A stretch of 9,555 bases of DNA from Acholeplasmatales bacterium (lineage in GTDB: Bacteria > Bacillota_I > Bacilli_A > Izemoplasmatales > Hujiaoplasmataceae), in the NCBI GenBank assembly GCA_003477305.1, contig DMTN01000026.1:49198-58752 (forward strand), given 5' to 3'. Shown here one piece after another: positions 5,461 to 9,555 of this stretch (positions within the stretch are counted from its first letter, which is position 1; each line of letters starts with the position of its first letter). The notes under the pieces were generated by a model. That model was not told where the DNA came from. It did not search any database and saw nothing but the letters and a program-made list of their open reading frames with translations. Both the position numbers and the translations under genes were made by a program.

Positions 5461-7467
5461 GTGAAAAAACTCGTTTGTTTTGTTATCCTGGCCATTGCTG
5501 TGTCATGCTTCCTGATCTCGTGCTCGACGCCCGAGATTTTTGGCTATGACATCGCGGTTGAAAAAAACATCGCCGCCGTCGACGACTACCCCGCCATTCC
5601 CGCGAACTATTCCTACTTTGACTACCTCTCGAAGGCGGTCGCGCTTGATGCCGTCGTCTTCGGGTTCGCCGCCGATCCCGATGCCGCGACGCCCTCCTAC
5701 ATCGCCGCCGAATCCTCCACCTGGAATCCGATCGGGTTCTGGATCGACCAGGCCCGCGTTCCGGCCGATTATGATCCGCTCGTTTCCGGATACCTCGAAC
5801 GCTCGTTCGGACTGCCGACCTATGTCGGCGATTCGCGTGTTCTGTCATCCGGATCGGAAGCGATCACGACGATCGCGATGGTCCTCGGCTCCAGTTATGC
5901 CGGCATCGACAAAAGCGCCCAGAGTTTCGGTTCGGACGTCTACGATTTCGTGGCGATGACGCTTGCGAGCTACGACACCGGCTCCAAGCTCGTCCACAAC
6001 GTCGGGATCCAGGGACAGAGTTTCTGGTACGACATGTTTCCGCAGATCATGTTCGCCCGTCTGTATGACCTTTATCCCGATACGCCATACATGCGACAGA
6101 TCGTCATCAACGGCGCCGACCAGTGGCTCGAAGCGCTTCCCTTCTTCGTCGACGAAAACGGCGATCCCGACTACGAGTTCGTCGGTTACAACGTCGTCCT
6201 GGAATCGCCGACCATCGAAGGCGCCCACATCGAACCGCCCAACGGCGGCCTCGCCTTCCTGTTCTACGCCGCCTATGCGATGACCGGCGAAGCGCGGTAT
6301 CTCGACGGCGCGAAGGAAGTCCTCGACTACCTGCAGGACTATCCGCGCAATCCGAACTATGAAGCTTTGACCGACTACGCTCCCTACGTCGCCGCCGCGC
6401 TGAACGCGCGCTACGGCACCAACTATGACATCGGGAAGTTCCTCGACTTTCTGTTCGAAGGCGATTCCGCCTTCCGTGCCGGCTGGTCCGTGATGGACGG
6501 GACGTTTGACGGCGTCGCCGTCGACGGCCTCGTCGGACAAGGCGGCGACTACGCCTTCGCGATGAACTCGTTTCATCTTGCGACCGTACTCGCCCCGCTC
6601 GTCAAGTACGACGAACGCTACGCCGCTTCGATCGGAAAGTATCTGTTGAATCTTGCGAACAATGCGAAAGTCTTCTTTCCGCAGAACCAGACCCTCACGC
6701 ACCAGACGATGGACGAATACCTGACGTTTGACCGCGCCGGGTCGCTTCTGTACGAAGGTTTCCGCAACGACTATAACGGCACGCGTCGGATCGCCATGGG
6801 CGACGCCACCGCGATGTTTCATCAGCCGAGCGACCTCTCGATCTACAGTTCCGCCTTCCTCGGCGCCTTCGCCGGAATCCTCGGCGAAACGAACGTCGAA
6901 GGGATCCTGCAAATCGATCTGAACGCGACCGACAGTTTCGGGATCAACGACTATGCCCGTTATCTCTATTACAACCCCTACGAAATCGATCGGACGATCC
7001 GGTTCGAGGGCGGAAGCGAATCCTATGACCTCTATGACGCCGTCTCCAAGCGTTTCGTCGCCAAGAACGTAAGCGGCGACGTCAATGTGTCGATTCCGGC
7101 GGGATCCGCGAGCGTCCTCGTGGTGTTGCCGGCGAACAGCATCCTCGTTCGCGAGGGCGACGACGTGTCGGTCAACGGCATCCTGATCGCCCGCTATCAG
7201 GCGTCGGTCAACCTGTCCGGTTTGTCCTCCCGCGCCGAACTCACGAGTTCGAGCGTCATCGCGATCGGCTATGCCGCCCCGAAGGGCGACGAAGTCACCG
7301 CGATGCAGATTTCGTTCGGCGGGATCGTCGTCTATGACGGCGTGCCGATCACGTCCTTCAGCTATGACAAGGCGCTCTTGCCCGATACCGACTATACGAT
7401 GAAAATCACGATCACGACCCGTGCCGGACGCACTGATTCCGTCACGAAGCGGGTGGTCTGCAGATGA
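5461..7467 (+). CDS. Surface lipoprotein with predicted alpha/alpha-toroid carbohydrate-active domain, family not recognised
   Basis: A 668-residue exported protein. Residues 1-20 are a lipoprotein signal peptide (MKK, hydrophobic core) with lipobox LISC, so C21 would be lipidated and the protein membrane-anchored outside the cell. Residues 45-490 look like a helical-hairpin (alpha/alpha) barrel, rich in aromatic and acidic residues. Examples are GQSFWYDMFPQIMFARLYDLYP at 185-206, of which only the ends are conserved-looking, NGGLAFLFYAAYAMTGEARYL at 261-281 in two helices, and GQGGDYAFAMNSFHLA at 359-374. Residues 495-560 form a beta domain of the type that follows such barrels (YNPYEID, DLYDAVSKRFVAKNVSG, IPAGSASVLVVLP), and 565-668 an Ig-like end. 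The GTG start has GAGG eight bases upstream. It is the first gene of an operon with a second lipoprotein and a GH130-like gene. A glycoside hydrolase, lyase or glycan-binding role fits; no catalytic residue can be named. Confidence 0.82.
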   Translation: MKKLVCFVILAIAVSCFLISCSTPEIFGYDIAVEKNIAAVDDYPAIPANYSYFDYLSKAVALDAVVFGFAADPDAATPSYIAAESSTWNPIGFWIDQARVPADYDPLVSGYLERSFGLPTYVGDSRVLSSGSEAITTIAMVLGSSYAGIDKSAQSFGSDVYDFVAMTLASYDTGSKLVHNVGIQGQSFWYDMFPQIMFARLYDLYPDTPYMRQIVINGADQWLEALPFFVDENGDPDYEFVGYNVVLESPTIEGAHIEPPNGGLAFLFYAAYAMTGEARYLDGAKEVLDYLQDYPRNPNYEALTDYAPYVAAALNARYGTNYDIGKFLDFLFEGDSAFRAGWSVMDGTFDGVAVDGLVGQGGDYAFAMNSFHLATVLAPLVKYDERYAASIGKYLLNLANNAKVFFPQNQTLTHQTMDEYLTFDRAGSLLYEGFRNDYNGTRRIAMGDATAMFHQPSDLSIYSSAFLGAFAGILGETNVEGILQIDLNATDSFGINDYARYLYYNPYEIDRTIRFEGGSESYDLYDAVSKRFVAKNVSGDVNVSIPAGSASVLVVLPANSILVREGDDVSVNGILIARYQASVNLSGLSSRAELTSSSVIAIGYAAPKGDEVTAMQISFGGIVVYDGVPITSFSYDKALLPDTDYTMKITITTRAGRTDSVTKRVVCR

Positions 7468-7478
7468 GGACATACGAC

Positions 7479-9332
7479 ATGACGAAAACCCGCTTGGCGA
7501 TCCGCACGCTTTTGCTTTTTTCCTTCCTGGCGCTATTGGCCGCCTGCGGGAAGGCGACGACCCTTCCGACGACGACTTCGACGCCGGAAATCACGACCGT
7601 CTATGACGCCGAAGACATCGCCGATTTCGGCAGCGGCACCCCCGCCGGAACGGCGTTCTACCAGGCCGATGACGACACCGCCGTGATCTGGAACGTCGAT
7701 GCGAGCCTCGACAACTACGGCGGCGTCCAGACGCCGACGATCCGTCTCGATTTTTCGAAGGCGGTCGTCTTCCGGATGGAAGTCGTCGACTGCTATTCGC
7801 AGTACATCGTCAAGCTCGCCGTCGAAGGCGAAAGCGAATATTACTACGTCCTCTCCGACTCCGGCGCTTCCGGCGTGATCTCGATCAACGTCGTCGACGC
7901 GATGCTCTCGACCAAGTACCAAACCAAGAACACGCAGCCGGATCCCGGCTACGCGTCCGGCTGGAAGTACGACGGACAAATCAAGAACTGTTCCTTCCAT
8001 ATCCTCGCAAAGGGTCCGGACGGCGAGAAACAGACCGCCGAACTCGTCTTGAAAAGCGTTTCGGTGACCAATGACACCGAAGCCGTCACCGGCCTCACCA
8101 TCCTCTCGGAAGCCATTTCCGGAGATGCGATCACCCGTCTCAAAGGAAGTTCCGCGGTTCAGGTCGCGGCCACGATCGCGCCCCTGTCGATCGGCGACCA
8201 GGCCGTCCTGTGGACCTCGCTTGATCCGTCGGTCGCGACGGTCTCCGCGGATGGCACCGTCGCCTTCGTCGGCGTCGGCGTGACCGCGATCGTCGCAACC
8301 GCGGCGATCGACCAGAGCAAGTCCGCCTCCGTGAGTGTCAACGTCATAAGCGGTTACGAGGATCCGGCCGCGCTCGCGACACGTCTCACGCAACTCGCTT
8401 TTGACGGCACGAACACCGACGCGCAGGCGTTCGAAGACCTCTTCAAGACGACCTGGACCGGGTCGACGGGACAAGCCTTCACTACTGCGAGCGCCCCCTT
8501 CCTCGCGGTCCGTGCGAGTGAACACTTCGCCGTCGTGGAAAACTATTTCAATCCTTCCTCCCCGTCCGACGTCAATTTCGCCGCTCAGGCGCTATCGGGT
8601 GGAACAAGCAAAATCGGCATCACCCTCGAAGGCACCGGAGGGGCCACCGTATACCGGATGATCGACGGAAAACTGTATTCCGAACGCTACGCCGCCTCCT
8701 TCGGCGCCGTCTACGCGGAACATGCGGCCGCCTGGTCGAAAACGGCTTCCTATGAAGAAAGCACGATCGTCGTCTGGGACGACGGATCGGTCCGCAAGTA
8801 CGGACTGTCGATCTTGGCGACGACGTTGATCGGCTCCTATGGCGCATCTGATCTCGCCGATCCCGCCCAGTGGCGGATCCCCGACCGTGCGCTCCAGGTC
8901 GAAGACCCCGTGGTGAACGCGCTCTCGCCGGCGTCGGTTTCAATCGACGGCGACCGCGCCGTGATCCGGCAGGACAAGTATCCCGAGGCGAAGTACTGTT
9001 TCGGCGGGATCGTAAGCGACATCCTCGCCGCCCCAACAGGCAAGGACGTCGAATTGATCCTCGATGTCGTCTCGCTCAACCGGATGAACGATTACGTGAA
9101 GACGATGTGGGAAGTCAAGGTCCTTTATTATCAGGCGCTTGACGGCGCGGTCGTGAGCGCGAACCCGATCAAGATCGCCTCCGGCAACACGACCGGCGTC
9201 CAGACGATCGCATTCACCCCCGCGTACCGGTTCTTCCGCATCTATCTCGTCGTGAACGGCTCCGACATCGGGGCGCAGTTCGCCGATGCGACGATGCAGA
9301 TTCGCAGTTTGAAGCTTTACTCCCTCGACTGA
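7479..9332 (+). CDS. Surface lipoprotein with a BIG2 Ig-like domain and beta-rich flanking regions
   Basis: A 617-residue exported protein. The signal peptide MTKTRLAIRT plus a Leu/Phe core ends in lipobox LAAC, with lipidated C23, followed by a Thr/Ser/Pro linker (about 24-38). Residues 40-198 are beta-rich and resemble a carbohydrate-binding sandwich. Residues 203-291 match a bacterial Ig-like group 2 domain (WTSLDPSVATVSADGTVAFVGVG is its signature, about 245-267). Residues 295-475 are mixed and unassigned, and 480-617 form another beta-rich, possibly jelly-roll region ending in LKLYSLD. No catalytic motif is visible, so binding or display of a glycan is the likelier role. The chosen ATG has GAGGA (7466-7470) eight bases upstream and gives a clean basic signal-peptide start. 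ATG 7464, overlapping the previous stop (ATGA), is possible and adds five residues. Either way the two genes are tightly coupled. Confidence 0.82.
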   Translation: MTKTRLAIRTLLLFSFLALLAACGKATTLPTTTSTPEITTVYDAEDIADFGSGTPAGTAFYQADDDTAVIWNVDASLDNYGGVQTPTIRLDFSKAVVFRMEVVDCYSQYIVKLAVEGESEYYYVLSDSGASGVISINVVDAMLSTKYQTKNTQPDPGYASGWKYDGQIKNCSFHILAKGPDGEKQTAELVLKSVSVTNDTEAVTGLTILSEAISGDAITRLKGSSAVQVAATIAPLSIGDQAVLWTSLDPSVATVSADGTVAFVGVGVTAIVATAAIDQSKSASVSVNVISGYEDPAALATRLTQLAFDGTNTDAQAFEDLFKTTWTGSTGQAFTTASAPFLAVRASEHFAVVENYFNPSSPSDVNFAAQALSGGTSKIGITLEGTGGATVYRMIDGKLYSERYAASFGAVYAEHAAAWSKTASYEESTIVVWDDGSVRKYGLSILATTLIGSYGASDLADPAQWRIPDRALQVEDPVVNALSPASVSIDGDRAVIRQDKYPEAKYCFGGIVSDILAAPTGKDVELILDVVSLNRMNDYVKTMWEVKVLYYQALDGAVVSANPIKIASGNTTGVQTIAFTPAYRFFRIYLVVNGSDIGAQFADATMQIRSLKLYSLD

Positions 9333-9356
9333 AGACGGGGACGGAAAGGAATCACC

Positions 9357-9555
9357 ATGAACAAAAAACTGATCATCGAAGCCAAGAATGTTCCGCCTTC
9401 CCGTCCCCGTTTCGAAGTCCTCGGGGTCTTCAATCCGGCCGTCGTCAAATTCGGACAAGGGTATGTCATGCTGGCGCGCGTCGCCGAAGCCGTCGTGCAG
9501 GACGAACCGGGGCAGTTCCTCGTCCCGGTGCTTTCGGAAACCGGCGGGATGGAAC
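9357..9555 (+). CDS. GH130-family glycosidase/phosphorylase, N-terminal fragment (cut by window edge)
   Basis: Sixty-six codons are visible before the right edge. The stretch GVFNPAVVKFGQGYVMLARV at 23-42 matches the conserved first blade of the five-bladed propeller of GH130 proteins: an asparagine-proline after a beta strand, a glycine turn, then a hydrophobic strand ending in R-V-E-like residues. Known GH130 enzymes phosphorolyse or hydrolyse beta-1,4- or beta-1,2-mannosides in the cytoplasm; no signal peptide is seen here. The GVFNP form and the lead-in PSRPRFEVLG recall, from memory, the 1,2-beta-mannoside phosphorylase branch, but the substrate cannot be decided from this fragment. The catalytic aspartate lies beyond the window. 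The ATG follows AAAGGA by six bases and the previous stop by 24 bases, so it belongs to the same operon as the two lipoproteins. GH43/GH32-like propellers are less likely alternatives. Confidence 0.74.
   Translation, partial: MNKKLIIEAKNVPPSRPRFEVLGVFNPAVVKFGQGYVMLARVAEAVVQDEPGQFLVPVLSETGGME

Noticed and set aside
5845..7473. A 542-codon open frame on the minus strand opposite the first lipoprotein.
   Set aside because: Its composition (Arg, Asp, Val, His-rich, few hydrophobic clusters) is that of an antisense shadow in GC-rich DNA; the plus-strand frame has a signal peptide and ordered domains.
7533..8525. A 330-codon open frame on the minus strand opposite the second lipoprotein.
   Set aside because: It has the same antisense composition, no motif and no ribosome site, while the plus-strand BIG2 domain is clear.
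1..9555. Reassigned UGA codons, CRISPR arrays, tRNA or rRNA genes, and insertion sequences.
   Set aside because: UGA ends several intact genes in the expected places; no regularly spaced repeats, cloverleaf sequences, rRNA motifs, transposase or terminal inverted repeats were seen by eye.

Overview
The window carries seven complete protein genes and one partial gene at each edge. They form four transcription units: three on the minus strand (bases 1 to about 5300) and one on the plus strand (5461 to the right edge). UGA works as an ordinary stop (BCCP, oadA, both abiE genes, both lipoproteins). Most starts have purine-rich Shine-Dalgarno sites, some close to AGGAGG, and the promoters look sigma-A-like. 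The secreted proteins are lipoproteins with a Thr/Ser/Pro-rich linker after the lipobox, and regulation is by a LacI-family repressor. Together this suggests a Firmicutes-like bacterium (Bacillota, or a related high-GC Mollicutes or Erysipelotrichia-type lineage) living by fermentation. The taxon cannot be fixed from this sequence. Hand counts on sample lines give roughly 60% GC for the metabolic genes and 40 to 60% for the abiE genes.

Bases 1-2122 (minus strand) are a sodium-pumping decarboxylase operon in the order oadA (carboxyltransferase), oadG (small membrane subunit), a separate biotin carrier protein, and the first 25 codons of oadB (membrane Na+ channel subunit), which runs off the left edge. 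Its chemistry is oxaloacetate to pyruvate plus CO2, coupled to Na+ export. Bases 2123-2473 hold the oadA leader and a likely promoter, followed by the terminator of the next unit.

Bases 2474-4095 (minus strand) are a two-gene AbiE-type toxin-antitoxin or abortive-infection cassette: an AbiEi-like/DUF6088 antitoxin regulator followed by an AbiEii nucleotidyltransferase. It has its own strong promoter, lies between two intrinsic terminators and looks lower in GC than its surroundings, so it reads as an inserted defence cassette.

Bases 4275-5264 (minus strand) encode a LacI-family repressor. The 196-base divergent region (5265-5460) holds its promoter, several inverted and direct repeats, and the control region of the plus-strand operon.

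The plus-strand operon has a 668-residue lipoprotein that looks like an alpha/alpha-toroid carbohydrate-active protein, a roughly 617-residue lipoprotein with a BIG2 Ig-like domain between two beta-rich regions, and the start of a GH130-like glycosidase/phosphorylase (possibly beta-mannoside-specific). The most plausible reading is a sugar-inducible locus in which surface lipoproteins bind or cut a glycan and a GH130 enzyme phosphorolyses or hydrolyses the products. The two lipoproteins match no family I can name and are the best candidates for something undescribed.
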